Assembly: GCF_014198245.1 (NCBI RefSeq) | Contig: NZ_JACIHE010000028.1 | Location: forward strand, 1-64,000 | From: Bradyrhizobium sp. cir1 | GTDB lineage: Bacteria; Pseudomonadota; Alphaproteobacteria; Rhizobiales; Xanthobacteraceae | Length of the DNA stretch: 64,000 nt | Direction of reading: 5' to 3' | Made by a program: the position numbers and the translations under genes | Shown: in pieces, positions 43,469 through 51,453 of the stretch | How the letters are laid out: every line of letters begins with the position of its first letter | Numbering within the stretch: position 1 is the stretch's first letter | The notes under the pieces: generated by a model | Told to the model about the DNA's origin: nothing | The model's input: only the letters and a program-made list of their open reading frames with translations | Databases searched by the model: none

Positions 43469-45085
43469 ATGGCGCCGGCCAATACGCATCAGGCCAAAAC
43501 CCAGTTCGGCTATCGCCGTCATCCCGATCAGGACCGCCCCGGGCCAAGCCCGGCGGAGCATCCGGTCGTGATTGTCGGCGCCGGTCCGGTCGGCTTGTCG
43601 CTGGCGATCGATCTCGCCCAGCGCTGTCAGCGCGTCGTCCTTTTGGACGATGCCGACCGCATCGGCGAGGGCTCGCGCGCGATCTGCTTCTCGAAACGCT
43701 CGCTGGAATATTGGGACCGGCTCGGCGTCGGCGACCGCATGGTCGAGAAGGGCGTGGTGTGGAGCGTCGGCCGGATCTTTCACGGCGAGTCGCAGCTCTA
43801 CCAGTTCAATCTCCTGCCGGAAGACGGCCACAAGCGGCCGGCCTTCATCAATCTCCAGCAATATTACGCCGAGGCCTATCTGGTCGATCGCATCAACGAG
43901 CTGCCCGAGATCGACCTGCGCTGGCGCAACAAGGTGACGGCGCTGGAGCAGCGCAACGATTCCGCCCTGCTGACGATCGAAACGCCGGAGGGCGCCTATC
44001 GCCTGAATGCGCAATATGTCATCGCCTGCGACGGCGCGCGGTCGTCGCTGCGGCAGATGGTCGGTGCGGAATTTGCGGGTCAGGTGTTCGAGGACCAGTT
44101 CCTGATCGCCGACGTCAAGATGACCGCGGAATTTCCGACCGAGCGCTGGTTCTGGTTCGACCCGCCGTTCCATGCCGGGCGTTCGGCGCTGCTGCACCGG
44201 CAGCCCGACGATGTCTGGCGCATTGACCTCCAGCTCAATCGCTATGCCGATCCCGTGCTCGAGAAGAAGCCGGAGAACGTGCGGCCGCGCATCGCGCGCA
44301 TGCTCGGCCACGACAAGTTCGAGTTCGAGTGGATCTCGCTCTACAAATTCCAGTGCCGCCGGATGGACCGCTTCATCCATGGCCGCGTGATCTTCGCCGG
44401 CGACTCCGCGCACCAGGTCTCGCCCTTCGGCGCGCGCGGCGCCAATTCCGGCCTTGAAGACGCGGAGAATCTGTCCTGGAAGCTCGATCGCGTCCTGCGC
44501 GGCAAATCGCCCGCGAGCCTGCTGGAGAGCTATCATCTCGAGCGCAGCATGGCCGCGGACGAGAACATCCGCGAGTCGACGCGCTCGACCGATTTCATGG
44601 CGCCGAACTCGCATCAGGAGGCGCGGCTGCGCAAGGCGGTGCTGTCGCTGGCCAAGGAGACCGAGTTCGGCAAGCGCATGGTCAATGGCGGCCGGCTCTC
44701 GGTGCCTTGCAGCTACGATACGCCGCTGTCGTCGCCCGATGCCGATGCGTGGGCCGGCGGTCCCTGTCCCGGCTGTTCCATGCTCGATGCGCCCGTCGCC
44801 GAGCGGGGCTATCTGACGGATGCCTTCCGCAGAGGTGGAACAGACTTCACCCTGCTGTCGTTCAGCAATGGTGTGGCGTTCGATGCGCCCGACGGCGTCA
44901 AGGATATCCGCATCGGCGGCGAGGGAGGACTTGGCGATCCCTCTGGTCTCGTCGCAAAGCGCTACGACGCAGAGCCGGGCGCAGCCTATCTGCTCAGGCC
45001 CGATGGTTACGTTGCGGCGCGCTTCCGTCATCCGACGCGCGAGGCAATCGCGGCGGCATTGTCTCGGGCCGAAGGGCTGAATTGA
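43469..45085 (+). CDS. FAD-dependent aromatic hydroxylase (MhpA/PheA-like)
   Basis: 538 aa group A flavoprotein monooxygenase. FAD motif VVIVGAGPVGLSLAIDLA, the CDGARSSLRQ motif, and GRVIFAGDSAHQVSPFGARGANSGLEDAENL, which binds the ribityl part. A C-terminal thioredoxin-like region is suggested after residue 420. Such enzymes hydroxylate a phenol or phenylacetate with NAD(P)H and O2. Position as first gene of the homogentisate operon suggests it feeds a hydroxylated ring into it, for example from a 3-hydroxyphenyl compound; this is inference. The ATG follows CGAGG. Confidence 0.88.
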   Translation: MAPANTHQAKTQFGYRRHPDQDRPGPSPAEHPVVIVGAGPVGLSLAIDLAQRCQRVVLLDDADRIGEGSRAICFSKRSLEYWDRLGVGDRMVEKGVVWSVGRIFHGESQLYQFNLLPEDGHKRPAFINLQQYYAEAYLVDRINELPEIDLRWRNKVTALEQRNDSALLTIETPEGAYRLNAQYVIACDGARSSLRQMVGAEFAGQVFEDQFLIADVKMTAEFPTERWFWFDPPFHAGRSALLHRQPDDVWRIDLQLNRYADPVLEKKPENVRPRIARMLGHDKFEFEWISLYKFQCRRMDRFIHGRVIFAGDSAHQVSPFGARGANSGLEDAENLSWKLDRVLRGKSPASLLESYHLERSMAADENIRESTRSTDFMAPNSHQEARLRKAVLSLAKETEFGKRMVNGGRLSVPCSYDTPLSSPDADAWAGGPCPGCSMLDAPVAERGYLTDAFRRGGTDFTLLSFSNGVAFDAPDGVKDIRIGGEGGLGDPSGLVAKRYDAEPGAAYLLRPDGYVAARFRHPTREAIAAALSRAEGLN

Positions 45086-45093
45086 GGTCTCGC

Positions 45094-45318
45094 ATGCCGC
45101 TTTCAACCAGCTCGAACTTCGCGCGCCCCGACGATGCCTTCCGCGCCATCGTCGAGGCGCATCGCGGTCTCACGGAGGAGCAGAGCGCCGACTTCGATGC
45201 GGCGCTGGTGCTGATCCTCGCCAATCATATCGGCGACATCGACGTGCTGCGCGAGGCGATCGGGCTCGCCAGGCGCCGCATGATCGACGGACAGCAACAA
45301 CAACAGCAACAACAATAA
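45094..45318 (+). CDS. DUF2783 protein with C-terminal poly-Gln
   Basis: 74 aa. DUF2783-like (FARPDDAFRAIVEAHRGLT; FDAALVLILANHIGD; VLREAIGLAR), a small helical family found beside aromatic hydroxylases. It ends in eight glutamines coded by CAA/CAG triplets, probably from slippage. It starts 8 bases after the hydroxylase stop, so it is co-transcribed. Function unknown; perhaps a small subunit of the hydroxylase. Confidence 0.85.
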   Translation: MPLSTSSNFARPDDAFRAIVEAHRGLTEEQSADFDAALVLILANHIGDIDVLREAIGLARRRMIDGQQQQQQQQ

Positions 45319-45336
45319 CCTCGTAAGGACGAATTG

Positions 45337-46293
45337 ATGGCGAAGAACTTCGCATCCACCGGCGATCTCTCCGAGAAGAAGATCACCTTCTCCGAGATCG
45401 GCACCGATCTCTATGCCTTCACCGCCGAGGGCGATCCCAACACGGCCGTGATCGTCGGCGACGACGGCTGCCTCGTGTTCGACGCGCAGGCGACGCCGGC
45501 AATGGCGAACAAGGTGATCGAGCGCGTGCGCGCGGTCACCGACAAGCCGATCAAATATGTCGTGCTGTCGCACTATCACGCCGTGCGCGTGCTCGGGGCC
45601 TCCGCCTACAAGGCGCAAGGCATCGTCGCCTCGCAGGAGACCTATCGTCTCATCGAAGAGCGCGGCAAGCAGGATTGGGATTCCGAATACGGCCGCTTCC
45701 CGCGCCTGTTTCAGGATGCCCAAAGCATTCCCGGCCTGACCTGGCCGACGCTGACCTTCGAAGGCGAGATGTCGATCTATCTGGGAAAACGCGAGGTGCG
45801 GCTGATGCAGTTAGGGGCGGGCCACACCTCGGGCGACATCGTCGCCTGGGTGCCGGATGCCGAAGTCATGTTCTCCGGCGACCTCATCGAATATCACTCG
45901 GCCTGCTATTGCGGCGATGCGCATTTGCGCGAATGGCCGATGACGCTGAACGAGATCCGCAACTTCAATCCCAAGGCGATCGCGCCGGGGCGCGGCGATG
46001 CGCTCAAGGGCACGGCCACCGTGCGCGAAGCGATCGCGATGACGCGCGACTTCGTGACCTCGCTCTATGGCGCCGCCGAAATCTCGGTCGCCAAGGGACG
46101 CACGCTGAAGGAATCGATGGCGGCGACGCGCGAAGTGATGGATCCGAAATTCTCGAGCTTCGCCATTTACGAGCACTGCCTGCCGTTCAACGTGTCGCGC
46201 GCCTATGACGAAGCGTCGGGGATCGACGACCCCGTGATCTGGACCGACAAGCGCGACCAGGAAATGTGGGCCGCCTTGCAAGGAGGAGGATAG
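45337..46293 (+). CDS. MBL-fold protein with altered metal motif
   Basis: 318 aa metallo-beta-lactamase fold. The usual HxHxDH reads HYHAVR (in LSHYHAVRVLGA), so the Asp and the last His of the motif are missing. Later ligands GHTSGD, FSGDLIEYH and the late H are seen, so one zinc site may remain. It lies between DUF2783 and hmgA, 2 bases before hmgA, so it likely serves the same pathway, perhaps as a hydrolase or isomerase of a ring-opened intermediate (inference). The ATG at 45337 has AAGGA before it; a TTG one codon earlier is possible. Confidence 0.85.
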   Translation: MAKNFASTGDLSEKKITFSEIGTDLYAFTAEGDPNTAVIVGDDGCLVFDAQATPAMANKVIERVRAVTDKPIKYVVLSHYHAVRVLGASAYKAQGIVASQETYRLIEERGKQDWDSEYGRFPRLFQDAQSIPGLTWPTLTFEGEMSIYLGKREVRLMQLGAGHTSGDIVAWVPDAEVMFSGDLIEYHSACYCGDAHLREWPMTLNEIRNFNPKAIAPGRGDALKGTATVREAIAMTRDFVTSLYGAAEISVAKGRTLKESMAATREVMDPKFSSFAIYEHCLPFNVSRAYDEASGIDDPVIWTDKRDQEMWAALQGGG

Positions 46294-46295
46294 TC

Positions 46296-47642
46296 ATGAA
46301 CATCAATACCTCGCCTGACCAGATCGTTCGAAGCTCGGCCCAGGTGACGCCAGGCTACATGTCCGGCTTCGGCAACAGTTTTGAGACCGAGGCGCTGCCG
46401 GGCGCGCTGCCGATCGGGCGCAACTCGCCGCAGCGCTGCGCCTACGGGCTCTATGCCGAGCAGCTCTCGGGCTCGCCCTTCACCGCGCCGCGCGGCACCA
46501 ATGAGCGCTCCTGGCTCTATCGCATCCGTCCTTCGGTGAAGCATTCGGGGCGCTTCGAGAAGGTCGATGCCGGACTGTGGCGCTCGGCGCCGTGCCACGA
46601 ATACGACCTGCCGATCGCGCAGTTGCGCTGGGACCCGACGCCACTTCCGAAGGAGGAGATCACCTTCGTCCAGGGCGTGCAGACCATGACGACCGCCGGT
46701 GACGTCAATACGCAGGCCGGCATGGCCGCGCATGTCTACCTCATCACCAAGTCGATGGTGGACCAGCACTTCTACAATGCCGACGGCGAGCTGATGTTCG
46801 TGCTTCAGCAGGGTAATCTTCGCCTCGTCACGGAGTTCGGCCGCATCGACGCCGAGCCCGGCGAGATCGTGGTGATCCCGCGTGGCGTCAAGTTCCGGGT
46901 CGAGATCCCGAACGGTCCGGCGCGCGGCTATCTCTGCGAGAACTACGGCGGCGCCTTCACGCTGCCGGAGCGCGGCCCGATCGGCGCCAATTGCCTCGCC
47001 AATGCGCGCGACTTCCTCACGCCGGTTGCGTATTACGAGGACAAAGACACGCCGACCGAGTTGTTCGTGAAATGGGGCGGCTCGCTGTTCAAGACCACGC
47101 TGCCGCATTCGCCGATCGACGTCGTCGCCTGGCACGGCAATTACGCGCCCTACAAATACGATCTGCGCGCCTTCTCGCCGGTCGGCGCGATCGCTTTCGA
47201 CCATCCCGATCCCTCGATCTTCACCGTGCTGACCTCGCCGTCGGAGACCGCGGGCACGGCGAATATCGACTTCGTGATCTTCCCCGAGCGCTGGATGGTC
47301 GCCGACAACACCTTCCGTCCGCCCTGGTACCACATGAACATCATGAGCGAGTTCATGGGGTTGATCTACGGCGTGTACGACGCCAAGCCGCAGGGCTTCG
47401 TTCCCGGCGGCATCTCCTTGCACAATTGCATGCTGCCGCACGGCCCCGACCGCGACGCCTTCGAGCATGCCAGCAATGGCGAACTGAAGCCGGTCAAGCT
47501 GACCGGCACCATGGCCTTCATGTTCGAGACCCGCTATCCGCAGCGCGTCACCGCACATGCCGCGAAGTCCTCGACGCTGCAGGACGATTACGCCGATTGC
47601 TGGAAGGGACTGGAGAAGCGGTTCGACCCGAACAAGCCGTAG
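46296..47642 (+). CDS. hmgA: Homogentisate 1,2-dioxygenase
   Basis: 448 aa. Opens the ring of homogentisate to maleylacetoacetate with O2 and non-haem Fe(II). Family signatures: YMSGFGNSFETEALPGALP at the N-terminus, the iron-ligand region PPWYHMNIMSEFMGLIYG (His and Glu) and GISLHNCMLPHGPD (His). Length is as usual for bacterial HmgA. An excellent ribosome site, AAGGAGGAGG, precedes the ATG. Fourth gene of the operon, followed by fahA after a repeat element. Confidence 0.97.
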   Translation: MNINTSPDQIVRSSAQVTPGYMSGFGNSFETEALPGALPIGRNSPQRCAYGLYAEQLSGSPFTAPRGTNERSWLYRIRPSVKHSGRFEKVDAGLWRSAPCHEYDLPIAQLRWDPTPLPKEEITFVQGVQTMTTAGDVNTQAGMAAHVYLITKSMVDQHFYNADGELMFVLQQGNLRLVTEFGRIDAEPGEIVVIPRGVKFRVEIPNGPARGYLCENYGGAFTLPERGPIGANCLANARDFLTPVAYYEDKDTPTELFVKWGGSLFKTTLPHSPIDVVAWHGNYAPYKYDLRAFSPVGAIAFDHPDPSIFTVLTSPSETAGTANIDFVIFPERWMVADNTFRPPWYHMNIMSEFMGLIYGVYDAKPQGFVPGGISLHNCMLPHGPDRDAFEHASNGELKPVKLTGTMAFMFETRYPQRVTAHAAKSSTLQDDYADCWKGLEKRFDPNKP

Positions 47643-47646
47643 TCTT

Positions 47647-47808
47647 GCTTACCCTCCCCTGGAGGGGGAGGGTCGCTCGCGTCAGCGAGCGGGGTGGGGT
47701 GACAGTCTCTCCATTGAGGCGGTGCCCGAGTGGAGAGATCACCCCACCCCGTTTCGCATTCCGCTCCGCTTCATGCGAACCGACCCTCCCCCTCCAGGGG
47801 AGGGTAAG
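47647..47808. repeat. TACCCTCCCCTGGAGG palindromic repeat
   Basis: Large inverted repeat with outer arms TTACCCTCCCCTGGAGGGGG and CCCCCTCCAGGGGAGGGTAA, inside an otherwise continuous operon. It may weaken or stop transcription into fahA. Confidence 0.85.
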
Positions 47809-47842
47809 AGAGTCCAGCATCAGCATTTGTGTCGGGAGAAAC

Positions 47843-49114
47843 ATGCCCCACCCCAACGATCCCAGCCTCCGCTCCTTCATCGACGTCGATCCCGCCTCGG
47901 ACTTCCCGATGCAGAACCTGCCCTATGGCGTGTTCTCAACCGCGCCCAATCCGACGCCGCGGGTTGGCGTGGCGATCGGAAACTACGTCCTCGATCTCTG
48001 GGAGCTCGAGCAGGATTCCCGGCTCGATGTCGGCCCGCTCGGCGTGTTCTCCGGCGCCTCGCTCAATCCCTTCATGGCGCTGGGGCCGAAGGTCTGGACG
48101 AAGACGCGGGCGCGGATCAGCGAGCTCTTGCGCGCGGATCATCCTGAGTTGCGCGACAACGAGGAGCTGCGCGGCCGCGCGCTCGTGCCGATGCGCGATG
48201 CGAGACTGCATCTGCCGTTCGCAGTCTCCGGCTATACCGATTTCTATTCGTCGAAGGAGCATGCGACCAATGTCGGCGTGATGTTCCGCGGCAAGGACAA
48301 CGCGCTGCAGCCGAACTGGCTGCATATGCCGATCGCCTATAACGGCCGCGCCTCCACCGTCGTGGTCTCCGGCACCAAGGTGAAGCGGCCGCGCGGGCAA
48401 CTGAAGCCGCCGAATGTGGAGCTGCCGAGCTTTGCGCCGTGCAAGCGGCTCGATTTCGAGCTGGAGATGGGGGCCGTGATCGGCCAGTCCTCGCCGATGG
48501 GCGGCATGCTGAGCGAGAGCCAAGCCGAGGAGATGATCTTCGGCTTCGTGCTGCTCAACGACTGGAGCGCGCGCGACATCCAGCAATGGGAATATGTGCC
48601 GCTCGGCCCGTTCCTCGCCAAAGCGTTCGCGACCTCGATCAGCCCCTGGGTGGTGACGCGCGAGGCGCTGGAGCCGTTCCGCCTGAAGGGACCGGAGCAG
48701 GAGCCGGTGCCGCTGGATTATCTGAAGCAGGCCAAGCCGCAGAACTACGATGTCGAGCTCGACGTGTCCTTGCGCGCTGCGGGCGCCAATGCGCCCGCCA
48801 GCATCAGCCGCACCAATTTCAAGTACATGTACTGGTCCTCGGTGCAGCAGCTGATGCACCACGCCTCAAGCGGCTGTGCCATGAATGTCGGCGATCTCTT
48901 CGGATCCGGCACCATCTCCGGCCCCGAGAAGAACCAGCGCGGCAGCTTGCTCGAGATCAGCTGGAACGGCACTGAGCCGGTGGAATTGCCCGGCGGCGCC
49001 AGGCGCTCGTTTCTGGAGGATGGCGACAGCCTCGTTATGCGCGGCTGGTGCCAGGGCAACGGCTATCGCGTCGGCTTCGGCGAGGTCGAGGGGACGATTG
49101 TGGCGGCGGAGTAG
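47843..49114 (+). CDS. fahA: Fumarylacetoacetase
   Basis: 423 aa. Hydrolyses fumarylacetoacetate to fumarate and acetoacetate, the last step of tyrosine catabolism. Typical segments: SGYTDFYSSKEHATNVGVMFRG, DFELEMGAVIG (metal-binding Glu residues), FGFVLLNDWSARDIQQWEYVPLGPF and GTISGPEKNQRGSLLEISW. Full family length. The ATG follows GGGAGAAAC. It lies 200 bp after hmgA; the repeat in between may reduce coupling. Confidence 0.97.
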   Translation: MPHPNDPSLRSFIDVDPASDFPMQNLPYGVFSTAPNPTPRVGVAIGNYVLDLWELEQDSRLDVGPLGVFSGASLNPFMALGPKVWTKTRARISELLRADHPELRDNEELRGRALVPMRDARLHLPFAVSGYTDFYSSKEHATNVGVMFRGKDNALQPNWLHMPIAYNGRASTVVVSGTKVKRPRGQLKPPNVELPSFAPCKRLDFELEMGAVIGQSSPMGGMLSESQAEEMIFGFVLLNDWSARDIQQWEYVPLGPFLAKAFATSISPWVVTREALEPFRLKGPEQEPVPLDYLKQAKPQNYDVELDVSLRAAGANAPASISRTNFKYMYWSSVQQLMHHASSGCAMNVGDLFGSGTISGPEKNQRGSLLEISWNGTEPVELPGGARRSFLEDGDSLVMRGWCQGNGYRVGFGEVEGTIVAAE

Positions 49115-49136
49115 CCGACGGCGCCGCCACAACCTC

Positions 49137-49224
49137 CGTCATTGCGAGGAGCCCTTGCGACGAAGCAATCCAGGCTGCTTCCGCGGATGCATTTCTGGAT
49201 TGCTTCGCTGCGCTCGCAATGACG
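49137..49224. repeat. CATTGCGAGGAG palindromic repeat, copy 2
   Basis: Same plan as 5511-5597: outer arms CGTCATTGCGAG and CTCGCAATGACG, inner arms GAAGCAATCCAG and CTGGATTGCTTC. It sits between convergent fahA and the DUF1272 gene. Confidence 0.88.
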
Positions 49225-49234
49225 TGGAGAGAGC

Positions 49235-49546
49235 CTACCGCTTCTCCGGCGGCACGTCGTGCACCCGCGCACAATGCGCCGCGATGTCCTCCGCGCTGTA
49301 CTTCAGATGCACCCGCTTGTCCGACGGCACCTGTTTCGTCGTGCACACACCCGGCCGCCATTCCTGCGTCGGCCTGATCGGGCGCGGCGCAAAGCCGCCG
49401 CCGCAGTTCGGGCAGACGTTGAAGAGTTTTGTCTCGACGCAGTCCGCACAGAACGTGCATTCGTACGAGCAGATCCGCGCATCCGTTGCATCAGGCGGCA
49501 GGTCGCGGTCGCAATATTCGCAGTTCGGTCGCAGCTGGAGGGCCAT
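49235..49546 (-). CDS. DUF1272 zinc-ribbon-like protein
   Basis: 103 aa. The N-terminal half carries paired cysteines (CEYCDRDLP, ICSYECTFCADCV, NVCPNCGG), enough for two zinc sites as in DUF1272. The C-terminal half has two further Cys and His (CARVHDVPPEKR). Function unknown; perhaps nucleic-acid binding. Convergent with fahA and next to the Lrp gene. Confidence 0.88.
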   Translation of the reverse strand: MALQLRPNCEYCDRDLPPDATDARICSYECTFCADCVETKLFNVCPNCGGGFAPRPIRPTQEWRPGVCTTKQVPSDKRVHLKYSAEDIAAHCARVHDVPPEKR

Positions 49547-49621
49547 GGCTGAATCTCCGAAAGTCAGGCCTGGATCATCACAGACGGCGCGTGACGCGCG
49601 AAGGCCGTAGTTCCCTCGATT

Positions 49622-50101
49622 TCAGCCAGCCTTCAAATCCGTCAGCGGCAGCTTCGAGCTTTCCTTCAGACGGTCGAGCACGATCGAGGAGCGCACATGC
49701 GCGACGCTCTGATGCGGCATCAAGACGTCGTTGACGAGGTTGGAGAGGCCCTTGAGATCGCGCAGCACGGCCTTGAGCACATAGTCGGCATCGCCCGTCA
49801 GCGAGTACGCTTCCTGGATCTCGTCGATCCGGTTCACCAGCGCGCGGAAGCGTTTTGAGTTGTCGGGCGAATGCGTCGCGAGCCCAACCTGGATGAAGGC
49901 GATCACGCCGAAGCCGAGTGCCTCGCTGGAGAGATCGGCGTGATAGCCCGATATCACCTTCTCCTCCTCCAGCCGCATCCGCCGCCGCGAGCATTGCGAG
50001 GCGGAGAGGCCTGCGAGGTCGGCCAGCTCCTGGTTGGTGAGGCGGCCGTCGTCCTGCAGTGCGGTCAGGATCTTGAGGTCGAAGGCGTCCACGGAAATCA
50101 T
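49622..50101 (-). CDS. Lrp/AsnC-family regulator, divergent from hppD
   Basis: 159 aa. HTH at about residues 4-60 (DAFDLKILTALQDDGRLTNQELADLAGLSASQCSRRRMRLEEE), then a RAM sensing domain (GVIAFIQVGLATHSPDNSKRF; AYSLTGDADYVLKAVLRD). The divergent position suggests it controls hppD in response to an amino acid such as tyrosine or phenylalanine (inference). The ATG at 50101 begins the HTH; the longer frame overlaps the hppD promoter. Confidence 0.92.
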   Translation of the reverse strand: MISVDAFDLKILTALQDDGRLTNQELADLAGLSASQCSRRRMRLEEEKVISGYHADLSSEALGFGVIAFIQVGLATHSPDNSKRFRALVNRIDEIQEAYSLTGDADYVLKAVLRDLKGLSNLVNDVLMPHQSVAHVRSSIVLDRLKESSKLPLTDLKAG

Positions 50102-50120
50102 GCGTGTTCTGTCCAATTGA

Positions 50121-50135
50121 TGCACGGATCGTGCA
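50121..50135. promoter_or_regulatory. Palindrome between lrp and hppD
   Basis: TGCACG-GAT-CGTGCA, perfect 6-bp arms, 20 bases upstream of the Lrp ATG and about 90 before hppD. A likely Lrp/AsnC site for both genes. Confidence 0.55.
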
Positions 50136-50223
50136 CATAATAGCCAAATGCAATCCCGTTTGCACGCTCCTTGCGCGTCCGATGAAGGATAGTTCCTCCC
50201 CGGCAGCCATTTGGGAGAGCAGC

Positions 50224-51342
50224 ATGGGTCCGTTTCCGCACGATGCACCGCCGGCCACTGTTAGTGCCGACAATCCGATGGGCACCGACGGCTTCGAGTT
50301 CGTCGAATATGCGCATCCCAATCCGGAAGAGCTGCACGCTTTGTTCAAGCTGATGGGCTATGCGCCCGTCGCGCGGCATAGAACCAAGAAGATCACCGTC
50401 TATCGCCAGGGCGACATCAACTATCTCGTCAACGAGGAGCCGGGCACCCACGGCTATGAGTTCGTCGCCGCGCACGGCCCCTGCGCGCCGTCGATGGCGT
50501 TTCGCGTGGTCGATGCCAAGGCGGCCTATGACCGCGCGATTGCGCTCGGCGCCGAGCCGGCCGATGTATCATCCGCGCAGAAGACGCTCGATGTGCCCGC
50601 GATTAGGGGTATCGGCGGCAGCCTGCTGTATCTGGTCGATCGTTATGGTGCGAAGGGTTCGGCCTATGATGCCGGGTTCGAATGGCTGGGCGCGCGCGAT
50701 CCGCAGCCGGTCGGTGCCGGCCTGTTCTATCTCGATCACCTCACCCACAACGTTCATCGCGGCCGCATGGACGTCTGGGCCGGCTTCTACGAAAAGCTGT
50801 TCAACTTCCGCCAGATCCGTTTCTTCGACATCGAGGGCCGCGCCTCCGGGCTGTTCTCGCGGGCACTGACCAGCCCGGACGGCAAGATCCGGATTCCGAT
50901 CAACGAGGACGCCGGCGATTCCGGCCAGATCGAAGAATATCTGAAGACCTATCGCGGCGAGGGCATCCAGCACATCGCCTGCGGCTGCCGCGACATCTAC
51001 CGCACCATCGAAGGCCTGCGCGAGGCCGGCCTGCCCTTCATGCCGTCGCCGCCAGACACCTATTTCGAGAAGGTCGACATGCGCCTGCCCAAGCATGGTG
51101 AGGATATCGCGCGGCTGCAGAAGAACGGCATCCTGATCGACGGCGAAGGCGTGGTCGAGGGCGGCCAGACCAAGGTGCTGCTGCAGATCTTCTCGGCCAA
51201 CGCGATCGGCCCGATCTTCTTCGAGTTCATCCAGCGCAAGGGCGACGACGGCTTTGGCGAAGGCAATTTCAAGGCCTTGTTCGAATCGATCGAGGAGGAC
51301 CAGATCCGGCGCGGCGTGTTGAAGGTGGGGAACGCGGCGTAG
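50224..51342 (+). CDS. hppD: 4-Hydroxyphenylpyruvate dioxygenase
   Basis: 372 aa, two vicinal-oxygen-chelate domains. Converts 4-hydroxyphenylpyruvate and O2 to homogentisate and CO2. Iron ligands are expected in LDHLTHNV (His), GIQHIACG (His) and IFFEFIQRKG (Glu), all present. The C-terminal FGEGNFKALFESIEEDQIRRG is diagnostic. The start at 50224 follows GGGAGAGC; the open frame extends further upstream without signals. It is outside the hmgA operon and under separate control. Confidence 0.97.
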   Translation: MGPFPHDAPPATVSADNPMGTDGFEFVEYAHPNPEELHALFKLMGYAPVARHRTKKITVYRQGDINYLVNEEPGTHGYEFVAAHGPCAPSMAFRVVDAKAAYDRAIALGAEPADVSSAQKTLDVPAIRGIGGSLLYLVDRYGAKGSAYDAGFEWLGARDPQPVGAGLFYLDHLTHNVHRGRMDVWAGFYEKLFNFRQIRFFDIEGRASGLFSRALTSPDGKIRIPINEDAGDSGQIEEYLKTYRGEGIQHIACGCRDIYRTIEGLREAGLPFMPSPPDTYFEKVDMRLPKHGEDIARLQKNGILIDGEGVVEGGQTKVLLQIFSANAIGPIFFEFIQRKGDDGFGEGNFKALFESIEEDQIRRGVLKVGNAA

Positions 51343-51382
51343 GGCGCTGCACGATAACCACGCTCGCGCGTCATCCAAGGCC

Positions 51383-51428
51383 GTCGTCCCGGATCAGCGC
51401 TCCGCTCCGCTCGCTTGTCCGGGACGAC
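51383..51428. repeat. GTCGTCCCGGA palindromic repeat
   Basis: Arms GTCGTCCCGGA and TCCGGGACGAC, between convergent hppD and the CoA-racemase gene. Same family as 57737-57894 and 79-141. Confidence 0.8.
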
Positions 51429-51453
51429 AGTGGAGATGTTGGCGAGAGCATCC

